The notes under the pieces: generated by a model
Told to the model about the DNA's origin: nothing
What the model saw: only the letters and a program-made list of their open reading frames with translations
Database searches by the model: none
NCBI RefSeq assembly: GCF_002487355.1
Contig: NZ_NTMG01000084.1
Coordinates: 1 to 64,000 of the forward strand
Reading direction: 5' to 3'
DNA: 64,000 nucleotides
Source of the DNA: Candidatus Methanoperedens sp. BLZ2
GTDB lineage: Archaea; Halobacteriota; Methanosarcinia; Methanosarcinales; Methanoperedenaceae
Position numbers and translations under genes: made by a program
In this document: positions 18,646-26,823 of the stretch, piece after piece
How positions within the stretch are numbered: position 1 is the first letter of the stretch
Layout of the letters: each line of letters begins with the position of its first letter

Positions 18646-19902
18646 TTAGTTTGTTAGAGCATCTGCGCTGTCGCTTGTTTCTCCATCGAGACCGGTAATT
18701 AAAGTTCCGTTCCCATTGAGATACAAGGGCGTGGTTGGTGTCCAGGTATAAGACTTGTCGCCTACACCAAAGGTTGCGCCAGATCCGTTGCCGTATATGT
18801 CAACGTGGACTGTTCCCTCAACTGCTGTGTTGCTAACGCTATATACACCTTCTGCGGTTTCGGTTGCAGTGAATGCGAGCTTATATCCCTTATTGAAGGA
18901 AATGTCGACTGCTACGTGGGTATGACATCCAATACATGCACCGTTGTTTGCTTCCTTGCCCTGTTGTCCACCGAATCTATTTACGCCATCATTGGTTTCT
19001 ACCCATGGGGTGTGGGCTTCTGATGTGCCAGTGTCATTTGCGGATGTTGTAAGTCCGAAGCCGCCTGCTGCGAGCTGAGTCCATCTTGCACCTGGAACTG
19101 GGTTGTAACCGTAGTGACAGTCAGAACATCTGGTTCCGCTTGTAACTCTGGTATAGTGACCCAGTGGTTCTTCGCCACCGTGGCATTCCATGCATGATAC
19201 AAGTGATGCCGCATGATATTTGCTGCCCGGGTTGACTGCCTGTGAACCTGCATTCAAGAAATCAAGACTAACGTATGGTCTAGCAGTATTTATAGTGACG
19301 TTTATCTTCGATGGGTCAATTCCACCATACATTGTGGATGCGTTTGTATCCTTGGGTAAGCCAGTAGTTGCATCATATGATGCCATTATTGTCCAATCTT
19401 GTCTGGGAGCTACTTCTAATGTTGCATCGGCTGTAGCTGCACTGATAGCACCCTTACCGAATTGTAATTTTGTACCATTAAGAGTTGTACTGCTGCTAGT
19501 AAATAGCATAGCACCCGTAATTCCAGTTGGGAAATTACCTGCTTCCATGTCTGATACTGGTATTGCAATTGCCCTTATAATTGCTCCTGTCGCATTTTCG
19601 TATGGAACTATTGCAACTGCATTGTCACCGCTGGAAGCACCCTGTTCTATCCTGTGGCAGTACTCGCACTTAAATGCTGCGTGTGGTCCTGCTGTCAGGG
19701 GTCCATTGGCTGGATTTGTATTTGCGTTTGATCCCAATTCTGCTTTCACATCACCGTGGCATTTCACACACGGGACCTGGTTGCCTGTTGCGTCAATGTT
19801 ATAGAACGAGTGCTGGCCAGCGAACAACGACATGGTTGATGGCAGGGCGAACACGCCTATTCCAACTAACGCAATTATGGCTAAAGTAAATTTTGCGTTC
19901 AT
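18646..19902 (-). CDS. pentahaem cytochrome c of the 'FAGQH' family, second of the tandem pair
   Basis: The 418-residue product has CVKCH, CEYCH, CMECH, CSDCH and CIGCH after a hydrophobic N-terminus and the FAGQHSFYNIDATGNQVPC segment. The first 85 residues and the last 160 are almost the same as in the 434-residue cytochrome, while the insert between haems two and three (about 90-215) is different in sequence. DNA identity at the 5' end is also high, which points to recent duplication or gene conversion. The AGGATGTGA ribosome site is shared as well. The palindrome array of its paralog is absent upstream, so it is likely regulated differently. Confidence 0.88.
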   Translation of the reverse strand: MNAKFTLAIIALVGIGVFALPSTMSLFAGQHSFYNIDATGNQVPCVKCHGDVKAELGSNANTNPANGPLTAGPHAAFKCEYCHRIEQGASSGDNAVAIVPYENATGAIIRAIAIPVSDMEAGNFPTGITGAMLFTSSSTTLNGTKLQFGKGAISAATADATLEVAPRQDWTIMASYDATTGLPKDTNASTMYGGIDPSKINVTINTARPYVSLDFLNAGSQAVNPGSKYHAASLVSCMECHGGEEPLGHYTRVTSGTRCSDCHYGYNPVPGARWTQLAAGGFGLTTSANDTGTSEAHTPWVETNDGVNRFGGQQGKEANNGACIGCHTHVAVDISFNKGYKLAFTATETAEGVYSVSNTAVEGTVHVDIYGNGSGATFGVGDKSYTWTPTTPLYLNGNGTLITGLDGETSDSADALTN

Positions 19903-20012
19903 ATATTATTCACATCCTATCTTTAAACCCTAATCCAAGTTGGTTTTTTTAGAATAAGAATCAAGCAAATACAATCTTCCTTTTGCTATCTCTCCTATCC
20001 TATCCATTTTCC

Positions 20013-20066
20013 CAATTTGGTATCAATTTGGGTATTATTAGGATATGAGTTTAGAACATATATACT
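20013..20066 (-). promoter_or_regulatory. upstream region of the second pentahaem cytochrome gene
   Basis: Two direct copies of CAATTTGG, 11 bases apart, lie at 20013-20031, and an AGTATATATG TATA-like element on the minus strand lies near 20056-20066. This gives a leader of about 150 bases for the 418-residue cytochrome gene. The repeat spacing of about one helical turn is compatible with a binding site. Confidence 0.3.
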
Positions 20067-20095
20067 TTTCGATTCATTAATTTCATGCTGGAAAT

Positions 20096-21838
20096 TCACA
20101 AAAGTGCCTGGTACATCCATTTCAAAATACTCTCCAGGATTGGCAGTATGGTATAGTTTTGTGATGGCGAAATATAGGTAATAGTAACAACCCAGTAATA
20201 AAAAATCAGTATTATGGAAGCTTGCGCAAGCGATAATGCGATTAAAAATAATGTAATTTTATCCAATAAATCAGCAAGAGGTTTATTATTCTCAATTAAA
20301 AGGCTCATTGATAATGAGATTAATAAAACGATTGAAGTGATCAGCGCCAAAGAATAATAAATATTCATAAAAGGCGGAGGATATATACTGATAAAATATA
20401 ATATCAGTATTATCACTGCGGCTGCGTATAACTGAACTATTTTCTTAAAGTTATTTTCGATCAGATCTCTTATTTTATCTATTCTGAGGGCAAAATAAAG
20501 CAGCACTATATACATTATTAGTAAATACCTGTACTCAAGAACTATCGGGGTATCAGTAATTATTAATAGAATGTAATTTTTATGTAATAAAACAAATATT
20601 AAAGCATATAGCCCCAATAGTTTATCTATTACATTTAACCTGATTTTCTTTTTTATCCTGTCTATTACAAACGCAAACGCAGTTATCAAGAAAGGACTTA
20701 TTAAGAGAAGACCGAATGTGTTTCCTAATTTCCGAACCGTTATATCTGACATAATGTCCAGAAAACCAGTCCTGATTTCCGGATTCCAGATAAAGCCAAG
20801 ATTATTCAGAAGTTCAATTTGTCTGTCTTTGAAAGCACTTTCATTAAGTCTGATCATATTTTTTTCAACCTGCATTTTCATTGGAGTATCACTTAAAGGG
20901 TGTGCTTCTATTATCGAAAATGGACTCCCCAGTATTAATTGGTTAAATGTGAAAAAAGGGATAAGTGATATAAGAATGATCAATGAGATCAATACTATAT
21001 GTTTGATGCTTCGCCTGAAAAATAATATATCCACTATCAGGAATGACAGCAGAAGCGCCGCACCTTCTGCAATTCTCGTCCAGATGCAAAGTCCTGCTAA
21101 TAGATAAGCAGAATAAATGAACTTATTTTCTTTTCTTTCCTGGTATTTATAAAAAAAGTAAAAAGCCAATACAGTTAATAACAGAGCAAGAGAATGATGC
21201 TTTAAAGTAATTGAATAAAAGGAAATGGGCGTAGCGAATATAACAAAAAGAGATGCAAAGATAGCGATTTTATTATTAAATAAATTCCTGAATAAGAAAT
21301 ATACCATTAAAACCAAAAAAGAAGAAATCAGGATATTAGTAAATTCAATTGAGATAATTTCCCCCCATTTAGGAAAATAAATTGGATCAAATGATCGCAG
21401 ATTGACAATTATTAATATGAAATAAGATACAACCCCACCGAACGCCGCATTCTTTATTTTCCAGGTTTTTGCGAGAAGATAAACACTGATCCCGCCGCTC
21501 AATGCCCATATCTGCAAAAGGAATAAATGAGCGCCGTACAGATAATCCATACTTCTTAATACAAAATATACAGGTAATGACAAAATAAGCAATGAATAGC
21601 TGAATTTTCCATACAGGTGATTTTCAACAGTTATGTATATCCCGCTTTCCACGTTCACTTTGGCTGTTTGTAAATCTAAAGAACCATGTATAAAATTATA
21701 AAACTGGCTTACGATAATCCCCTCATCCGAAAAGAGCATACGTGTGCCTGCAAAGCTAAGAAATATAAAAAGTGAAATGAAAAATAATATTAATGGAATT
21801 CGGTTAGATTCAATTAACTTGACAATTTTTTTATGCAT
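20096..21838 (-). CDS. polytopic membrane protein, GT-C glycosyltransferase-like
   Basis: The product has 580 residues and at least eleven membrane segments. After the first one the external loop reads TRMLFSDEGIIVSQ, with an Asp-Glu pair where GT-C (ArnT/PMT-type) enzymes keep their catalytic acid. The remaining helices and the absence of a large soluble domain fit that fold. The likely activity is transfer of a sugar from a polyprenyl-phosphate donor on the outside of the membrane, possibly for S-layer or cytochrome glycans; substrate is unknown. It stands alone between the second pentahaem cytochrome gene and a degenerate insertion element, with a gap of 193 bases downstream of its stop. 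Confidence 0.6.
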   Translation of the reverse strand: MHKKIVKLIESNRIPLILFFISLFIFLSFAGTRMLFSDEGIIVSQFYNFIHGSLDLQTAKVNVESGIYITVENHLYGKFSYSLLILSLPVYFVLRSMDYLYGAHLFLLQIWALSGGISVYLLAKTWKIKNAAFGGVVSYFILIIVNLRSFDPIYFPKWGEIISIEFTNILISSFLVLMVYFLFRNLFNNKIAIFASLFVIFATPISFYSITLKHHSLALLLTVLAFYFFYKYQERKENKFIYSAYLLAGLCIWTRIAEGAALLLSFLIVDILFFRRSIKHIVLISLIILISLIPFFTFNQLILGSPFSIIEAHPLSDTPMKMQVEKNMIRLNESAFKDRQIELLNNLGFIWNPEIRTGFLDIMSDITVRKLGNTFGLLLISPFLITAFAFVIDRIKKKIRLNVIDKLLGLYALIFVLLHKNYILLIITDTPIVLEYRYLLIMYIVLLYFALRIDKIRDLIENNFKKIVQLYAAAVIILILYFISIYPPPFMNIYYSLALITSIVLLISLSMSLLIENNKPLADLLDKITLFLIALSLAQASIILIFYYWVVTITYISPSQNYTILPILESILKWMYQALL

Positions 21839-21942
21839 TGGTATTCGGATTGCACCACTTCAAGTGGCTATATAATTAAGCTTCTATATTTAAATTTAAC
21901 TCCCGATCACAATGATTTTTCAGAATGTTACAGAAACGGGTT

Positions 21943-21995
21943 CAAAGGGGCAAGAAAGCTCTCGGCTTCAGCCGTGGAGATGAATTGCCCCTTTG
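21943..21995 (+). repeat. left-end imperfect palindrome of element copy 1
   Basis: The outer arms CAAAGGGGCAA (21943-21953) and TTGCCCCTTTG (21985-21995) are perfect. The inner stem is CGGCT-TC-AGCCG (21963-21974). IS200/IS605 ends are recognised by TnpA as such subterminal hairpins. Confidence 0.7.
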
Positions 21996-22069
21996 TAATA
22001 ATAATGGAATACTTTCAGGTTGCTCAGCTAAGACTCAAGACAAAAAATGTCCATACAACGATATGAAAT

Positions 22070-23394
22070 ATGAAAAGCGAAACTCCTTCTTTCGTACTGG
22101 AACTACCGTTAAAAAGCACATCAGTACAGGAATCTATCATTTTAACAAGGCTGGAAGCTGGAAGGCAGCTGTACAATGCTTGTCTTGGAGAAGCTCTGAA
22201 AAGACTTGATCATATCAGACAATCCAGAGAGTTTCAGAAAGTCATAATATTGCCGGATGGTAAAGAAAGAACTGTGAGATTCAAGAATTTGATACTCTTG
22301 AAGGGAAAAACAACCAGACAGGATTGATATTCAGAAACAATAACTTATATTGGTCAGGTTTGGAAATAGCCTGCATAATCGAAGAGAATAATAAAATCAT
22401 AGAGTATGGATTAAAACCAGAACACCGAATCAAATACTGTAGGATTGTAAGAAGGAAGATCAATTCCAGAAACAGGTTCTATCTCCAGCTCATTCTCGAA
22501 GGAAAACCATACCAGAACCCGGATAACAAGATAGGTTTTGAAGAAATAGGACTTGATGTAGGCCCGAGTACCATTGCAATTGTCGGCGATACTAAAGCTG
22601 AACTGAAACAGTTTTGCAGCGATCTTGTGCCGAAGCAAAAAGAGAAACGGAAACTGCAGAGGAAAATGGACCGGCAGAGACAGGCAAACAATCCTCAAAA
22701 TTTTAATACGAATGGAACTATCAAGAAGGGTAAGAAGAAATGGAAAAAATCCAATCATTATAAGAAAACAAGCAGCAATGCAGCAGAACTCGATAGAAAG
22801 TTAGCTGCTCACAGAAAATCCCTTCACGGTAAAGATATTAACGAGATAATGGCTATGGGAACAAGGATAAAGACCGAAAAAATCCCATACAAATCATGGC
22901 AGAAAAATTTTGGTAAATCAGTGATGGTGAGAGCGCCATCAATGTTTATTAGCGGCCTCAAACGAAAAGCTGAGAATGCTGGAGGCAGCTTTAACGACTT
23001 TCCAACACACACAACAAAATTGTCTCAGGTATGCCATATCTGCGGAAATACGGTTAAGAAACCGCTTAGCCATAGGTGGCATATATGCTGTGGTATAGAG
23101 ATGCAGAGAGACTTATATTCAGCGTTCCTGAGCAAATGTGTTAATGTGAATACAGGCTCCCTTGATATAGCCAGGGCAAGAATGCTCTGGCCAGGTCTGG
23201 AACCGGTCCTGAGCGCGGCGATATCAAGGGTAATTCAATCTGCAAATGGTTGGAATTGCCCTGCCAGCTTCGGTCTGGAATACCGGAGACAGAGCGGATC
23301 GCCCGTTAAACCGGAAGCGACTGTAACCGAGGCTGTGGATGCTGTAATCCGAGATCAAATCTATGAAGATGAGAGCCACAGAGAGGTTATATGA
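22070..23394 (+). pseudogene. tnpB: broken tnpB (internal deletion plus frameshift)
   Basis: The reading frame opens MKSETPSFVLELPLKSTS and matches the intact TnpB of the second element closely. After about 65 residues it loses roughly 70 codons, and it stops in a wrong frame near 22327. The matching frame resumes there (TGLIFRNNNLYWSGLE) and runs to the natural stop. This second part keeps the RuvC-I motif GLDVGPSTIA, the zinc-binding CHIC ... HICC pair and MQRDLYSAFL. The lost part includes the region between the N-terminal domain and the nuclease core, so the product should be inactive unless the second part is made from its own start. The usual partner, tnpA, is missing. Confidence 0.85.
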
Positions 23395-23403
23395 ACTCTG
23401 GAA

Positions 23404-23426
23404 TCTCCCGGCTTCAGCCGTGGAGA
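23404..23426 (+). repeat. right-end hairpin of element copy 1
   Basis: TCTCC-CGGCT-TC-AGCCG-TGGAGA folds as a hairpin ten bases after the tnpB stop. It corresponds to the right end of the second element, which differs by only a few bases. In this family the tnpB 3' region and right end normally encode the guide (omega) RNA. Confidence 0.6.
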
Positions 23427-23473
23427 GGTCTCAATGCAAAATCTATTTGTAGCCCGATACAAATATTACCACA

Positions 23474-24079
23474 ATGAAGATTAAGGCAAAAATAATTGGA
23501 AACAAGGTGCATGAAGTAGGCTACCGTGTATTCTTGCTTCGAAAAGCCCTTGAGCTGGGGGCGGAGCGATTCAATGCCTATAACACAAAGGAGAACGGAG
23601 ATCAGGTACTCATTTCATTCCTGGAGGGTGACAGCGATCAAATATCGATATTCCAGGATTATGTTCAGAATAATAAACCTGAAAATGCAAAGGTATCAGA
23701 TATCATTTTTGAAGACTATACTGGTTATCTGATAGGAATAGTTGATTATATGCATTTGATCCAGGTAGAGCAGCTAAGCAAGGGAATACCAGCCATCCTG
23801 AGCATAGACAGAAAACAGGATAAAATGCTGGAGAAACAAGACCAGATGCTGGAGAAACAAGACCAGATGCTGGAAAATCAAGACCAGATGCTGGAAAATC
23901 AAGACCAGATGCTGGAAAATCAAGAGAAGACTCTGGGGAAGTTAGATCAAACCAGGACGGAGATCAGCAGTGAGATCAAGGAATTGCGGCTGGATTTAAG
24001 ATCATATCTTGATGAAAAATTGATCAAAATCGAAAGCGATATATTGCAGATCAAGGCAAAAATCGGACTTGAAACATAA
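23474..24079 (+). CDS. acylphosphatase-like domain fused to a heptad-repeat coiled coil
   Basis: The 201-residue product begins with an acylphosphatase-like fold (1-95): GNKVHEVGYRVFLLRKA corresponds to the phosphate-binding loop with its conserved arginine, although the usual GRVQGVGFR is altered. A linker is followed by about five exact or near-exact heptads of the type DQMLEKQ/DQMLENQ (about 113-148) and a further alpha-helical stretch to the end. It should form a long coiled coil. I do not know its role. Acylphosphatase-type domains can also serve as non-catalytic binding modules. It lies 48 bases after the right end of the degenerate insertion element and is convergent with the membrane-protein gene that follows. 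Confidence 0.65.
   Translation: MKIKAKIIGNKVHEVGYRVFLLRKALELGAERFNAYNTKENGDQVLISFLEGDSDQISIFQDYVQNNKPENAKVSDIIFEDYTGYLIGIVDYMHLIQVEQLSKGIPAILSIDRKQDKMLEKQDQMLEKQDQMLENQDQMLENQDQMLENQEKTLGKLDQTRTEISSEIKELRLDLRSYLDEKLIKIESDILQIKAKIGLET
23813..23938 (+). repeat. 21-bp tandem repeat encoding coiled-coil heptads
   Basis: Six units of 21 bases (consensus AAxCAAGACCAGATGCTGGAR) lie head to tail; the middle four are nearly identical and the first and last are degenerate. Each unit adds one heptad without a frame change, so copy number could vary between strains. Confidence 0.85.
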
Positions 24080-24151
24080 CACTATGCAGCCGGGGATACC
24101 GTGTACTATTATGGCGTATTCGGGTTGTCTGGATTTTGTCCTTTTTTAAAA

Positions 24152-24757
24152 TCATGCGATGAGCCCAAAGTAAATGATCAGTATAATTAAAACTATCATC
24201 GAGGCAAGAAGTATCAAATCGACCATCTTTTGAAACTTTAAATTTCGTTCTTTTTTCTGTTCTATAACTGATAAAATAAATTCGTCTATTGGCATCCAGA
24301 CATCTTCGGGATTATTTTTCACAAAGTCTTCTATGGCTTCTTTTCCCCTGGAAGTAATCACACAATATTGAAAATATTTTATAAATCCATCTTGAATAAG
24401 TTTATAGATATGCTTCTCTATGACCATTGTCCTTATTTGCAGCGCTTCTGCAATTTCTTTTATGGTCTTAAAACCCAGAGTCACTGATTTCAGGATAGCA
24501 TAATCCACTTCACCAAATTCATTTTCAGAAACATCGGTTTTTGCATCAATATCTTTTGTTAATACTTTTGCGACGTTTATATGCCCCATAGTTTCAGATT
24601 TTTTATTTTCAAGGGTGATTTTATCAGATGGGCTGACTTCTTGTTTTTGTTTTTCAATTTCCTGTTGTTTTTGAACGGTCTTTTTCCCGGGACTTTTTTC
24701 CCATGTGCCATCATCCATAAGAAAATCCAGAACTTTCCTGTCGTTAGTCTTGTCCAT
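24152..24757 (-). CDS. winged-helix protein with a C-terminal membrane helix
   Basis: The chosen start is MDKTNDRKVLDFLM, two bases after the MinD stop, giving 201 residues. An upstream in-frame start would overlap MinD. The N-terminal third is charged and probably disordered (KSPGKKTVQKQQEIEKQ). The middle (about 85-150) looks like a winged helix (VTLGFKTIKEIAEALQIRT, VITSRGKEAI). One membrane segment closes the protein (about 178-200). This resembles archaeal membrane-bound transcription regulators, but binding to DNA is not shown. As the third gene of the CARDB-MinD operon it may act with MinD at the membrane. Confidence 0.65.
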   Translation of the reverse strand: MDKTNDRKVLDFLMDDGTWEKSPGKKTVQKQQEIEKQKQEVSPSDKITLENKKSETMGHINVAKVLTKDIDAKTDVSENEFGEVDYAILKSVTLGFKTIKEIAEALQIRTMVIEKHIYKLIQDGFIKYFQYCVITSRGKEAIEDFVKNNPEDVWMPIDEFILSVIEQKKERNLKFQKMVDLILLASMIVLIILIIYFGLIA

Positions 24758-24759
24758 AA

Positions 24760-25497
24760 TTATCCTAATAATCTCTCTAAAATACTTTTTTTCTCCGGGA
24801 TCCCGCACACTTTTCTTGCTATTTGCAGTAATGCTTTTGCAGGAGCTGACTTTGGTTTCAGCATTATTATAGGCTTTTTTGAGTCCCTGGATTTAACGAC
24901 AGCATCATCTACAGGTACGACCCCGATAACCGGCAGTCCTAATTTTATTCCAATATCCTCATAACTACTCTTTTTATATTTATTCACAATTATGCCTGTG
25001 ATCTTCATATCAGTAAGACCGGAAATTGTTCTTACCTTCTGGGCATCTGATATAGAAGCAGCATCCGGATTGACAATGAGTATAACCTCATCGGAATATG
25101 TCATTGGCAATAAACTGAACTTGGAAAGGCCTGCAGGAACATCAAGAATTATAAAATCAAATTCGCTGTTCTTTAATTCTGTAATTATTTCTCCCAACTT
25201 ATCAATATCTGCACCACGTAAAGCTTCAATAGAAGAACCGCATGGCAGGATGTTCAGTCCCATCTGGATAGAGTATATTGCGCTCTGGATATTTGCTGAG
25301 CCATTCAATACATCAAGAAGAGTTATTAATGGTTTTTCAAGTCCTGTGTAAAGATCCAGATTCGGAAGAGATACGTCAGTGTCTACGACCAGAATATTCT
25401 TTTTTAATGAGGCCATAGCAAATCCCAGGTTCAATGCGATAGTCGTTTTACCGACACCACCTTTTCCAGAAGCTATAGCGATTACTCTTGCTACCAT
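24760..25497 (-). CDS. minD: MinD/ParA-family ATPase
   Basis: The 245-residue product has the deviant Walker A motif GKGGVGKTT at residues 10-18, a switch region VVDTDVSLPNLDLY, and FIILDVPAG as the Walker B-like segment. These are the marks of MinD proteins, which dimerise on ATP and bind the membrane through a C-terminal helix. The end here (KKSILERLLG) is short and amphipathic, as in MinD. Archaeal MinD proteins mainly position surface machines such as archaella and chemosensory arrays. It sits between a CARDB surface-protein gene (four-base spacing) and the membrane winged-helix gene (two-base spacing), so it may position that surface protein. Confidence 0.85.
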   Translation of the reverse strand: MVARVIAIASGKGGVGKTTIALNLGFAMASLKKNILVVDTDVSLPNLDLYTGLEKPLITLLDVLNGSANIQSAIYSIQMGLNILPCGSSIEALRGADIDKLGEIITELKNSEFDFIILDVPAGLSKFSLLPMTYSDEVILIVNPDAASISDAQKVRTISGLTDMKITGIIVNKYKKSSYEDIGIKLGLPVIGVVPVDDAVVKSRDSKKPIIMLKPKSAPAKALLQIARKVCGIPEKKSILERLLG

Positions 25498-25501
25498 TTT
25501 A

Positions 25502-26782
25502 TCACTTCCACCTGTTTTTTAAATATAATCTTAATAAATATATCAATATAACAATAACTGAAAGGCCGATTACGACCCTAAGCTGCGGCTTTTTTTCTAT
25601 TTTGGGTTCAACTGTTGCGGCAGGAACAGGTGTGCTTGATTCCACAAAAAAAATCTTGCTGAGATTTGATTTATCAACTGTAACCCTGTATGCGCCAACA
25701 TCTCCTTTAGTTACATTGAAATAAACATCTTTAATTTCCGAAAAGTTTAGATTTACCTGTTTTCCCTCTTCCAGCACATCGTTAATAAACAACTCTACAG
25801 GCTGGGTTCCTTCCTTTCCGGTATTTTTTACTGTCACAGCAATAGTCACGGTCTGGTTTGGCTCGACGCTTAATTTATCTATCTGTATATCCTGATAAAC
25901 AAATTCCGTAGGTGTTTCTATCTTATTTTCTGCGCTCACTGTGAAGACAACAGACATATTTAACCCGATAGTATTCATTCCAGTCGGTATAATCTCTACA
26001 GTATGATCCCCGATAATTCCGCTGGAAACTGTGAAATTAGTCTGGCTGGAGCTATAACTTTCAATTTCCAGTGTAGTTTTGTTAATTACTTTATTATCTA
26101 ATAACAAATCAAGTGACGTGGAACCTTTATCATAAAAAGTATTGCTCACATTTACGCTAACTGTAACTGGCATATCTGGTGCCACACTTGTTCTATCAAG
26201 CATGATTTTTTCAATTCTGAATCTGTCAACAGGGTATTTATTTGCATACCTGTCGACAAAAAATGTTTTTGTAATTACCAGGTGCTGTTCCGGCAGAGCT
26301 GATGCATTGCTTCTATTCATTACCGGAAGATCAGGCCTGTCACTCTCATTCAAATATGAATTTATAAGTTCACTATAATATGTATCCATAAGTGATTCAT
26401 TTAACAGGTCAAAAATATGTACATCAGCCGTATAAACCCCATCAACCCACCCTTGAGGCACATTTTTTGAATATGTCATGAAATCATTTTCCCTGTAATC
26501 TTCATATCTGTTGCTATATAATGACGTATCTACAACATTATTATTTGGATCTTTAATGATAAATATGTAATCAACTGCCACCTCACGCTGATGATTCACA
26601 CCGTTTGCTTCTGCATAAATTTTTAAAATGCTTCCGGGAGGAAACCTGTCATTCCAGTGCAGATCATAATCCTGCAATCCTCTTACATTATAAACTATCC
26701 TGGCATATCCATTATCAACAGCCATGGAGGGAACGGTTAAGATAATGAATACCATAATTAGTAAAGTAAGTTTATATTCCAC
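25502..26782 (-). CDS. CARDB-domain surface protein with a C-terminal membrane anchor
   Basis: I chose a GTG start three codons after the longest possible TTG start, giving a signal peptide (MEYKLTLLIMVFIILTVPSMA). The 426-residue protein has an N-terminal beta-rich domain (about 25-150: GSILKIYAEANG, WVDGVYTADVHIFD), two CARDB-like modules (about 185-285 and 290-375: VEPNQTVTIAVTVKNTG), and a C-terminal membrane helix (about 397-418) followed by a basic tail. It is paralogous to the CARDB protein of cluster A throughout. It heads an operon with minD and is divergent from the propeller lipoprotein gene, 32-40 bases away. It is an extracellular scaffold of unknown role. Confidence 0.75.
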   Translation of the reverse strand: MEYKLTLLIMVFIILTVPSMAVDNGYARIVYNVRGLQDYDLHWNDRFPPGSILKIYAEANGVNHQREVAVDYIFIIKDPNNNVVDTSLYSNRYEDYRENDFMTYSKNVPQGWVDGVYTADVHIFDLLNESLMDTYYSELINSYLNESDRPDLPVMNRSNASALPEQHLVITKTFFVDRYANKYPVDRFRIEKIMLDRTSVAPDMPVTVSVNVSNTFYDKGSTSLDLLLDNKVINKTTLEIESYSSSQTNFTVSSGIIGDHTVEIIPTGMNTIGLNMSVVFTVSAENKIETPTEFVYQDIQIDKLSVEPNQTVTIAVTVKNTGKEGTQPVELFINDVLEEGKQVNLNFSEIKDVYFNVTKGDVGAYRVTVDKSNLSKIFFVESSTPVPAATVEPKIEKKPQLRVVIGLSVIVILIYLLRLYLKNRWK

Positions 26783-26823
26783 GCACAACAATATACTGAT
26801 TAACTTATAAAGATTTTGAAAAT

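Larger units (their letters stand above)
21943..23426 (+). mobile_element. decayed IS200/IS605-type element (copy 1)
   Basis: Structured ends flank a broken tnpB. The left end is an 11-bp inverted repeat (CAAAGGGGCAA with TTGCCCCTTTG) enclosing an inner hairpin, and the right end is a hairpin just after the tnpB stop. The inner stems of both ends share CGGCTTCAGCCG. No tnpA is present. The same end architecture and a homologous tnpB are found in the second element of this window, on the opposite strand. Confidence 0.75.

Noticed and set aside
19220-19804. 194-residue plus-strand frame opposite the 418-residue cytochrome
   Set aside because: The minus strand encodes five CxxCH motifs and is homologous to its neighbour; the plus frame has no ribosome site or recognisable domain.
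23813-23938. 21-bp tandem repeat as iterons of a replication origin
   Set aside because: The repeat is in frame within a coiled-coil coding region and there is no initiator gene nearby.
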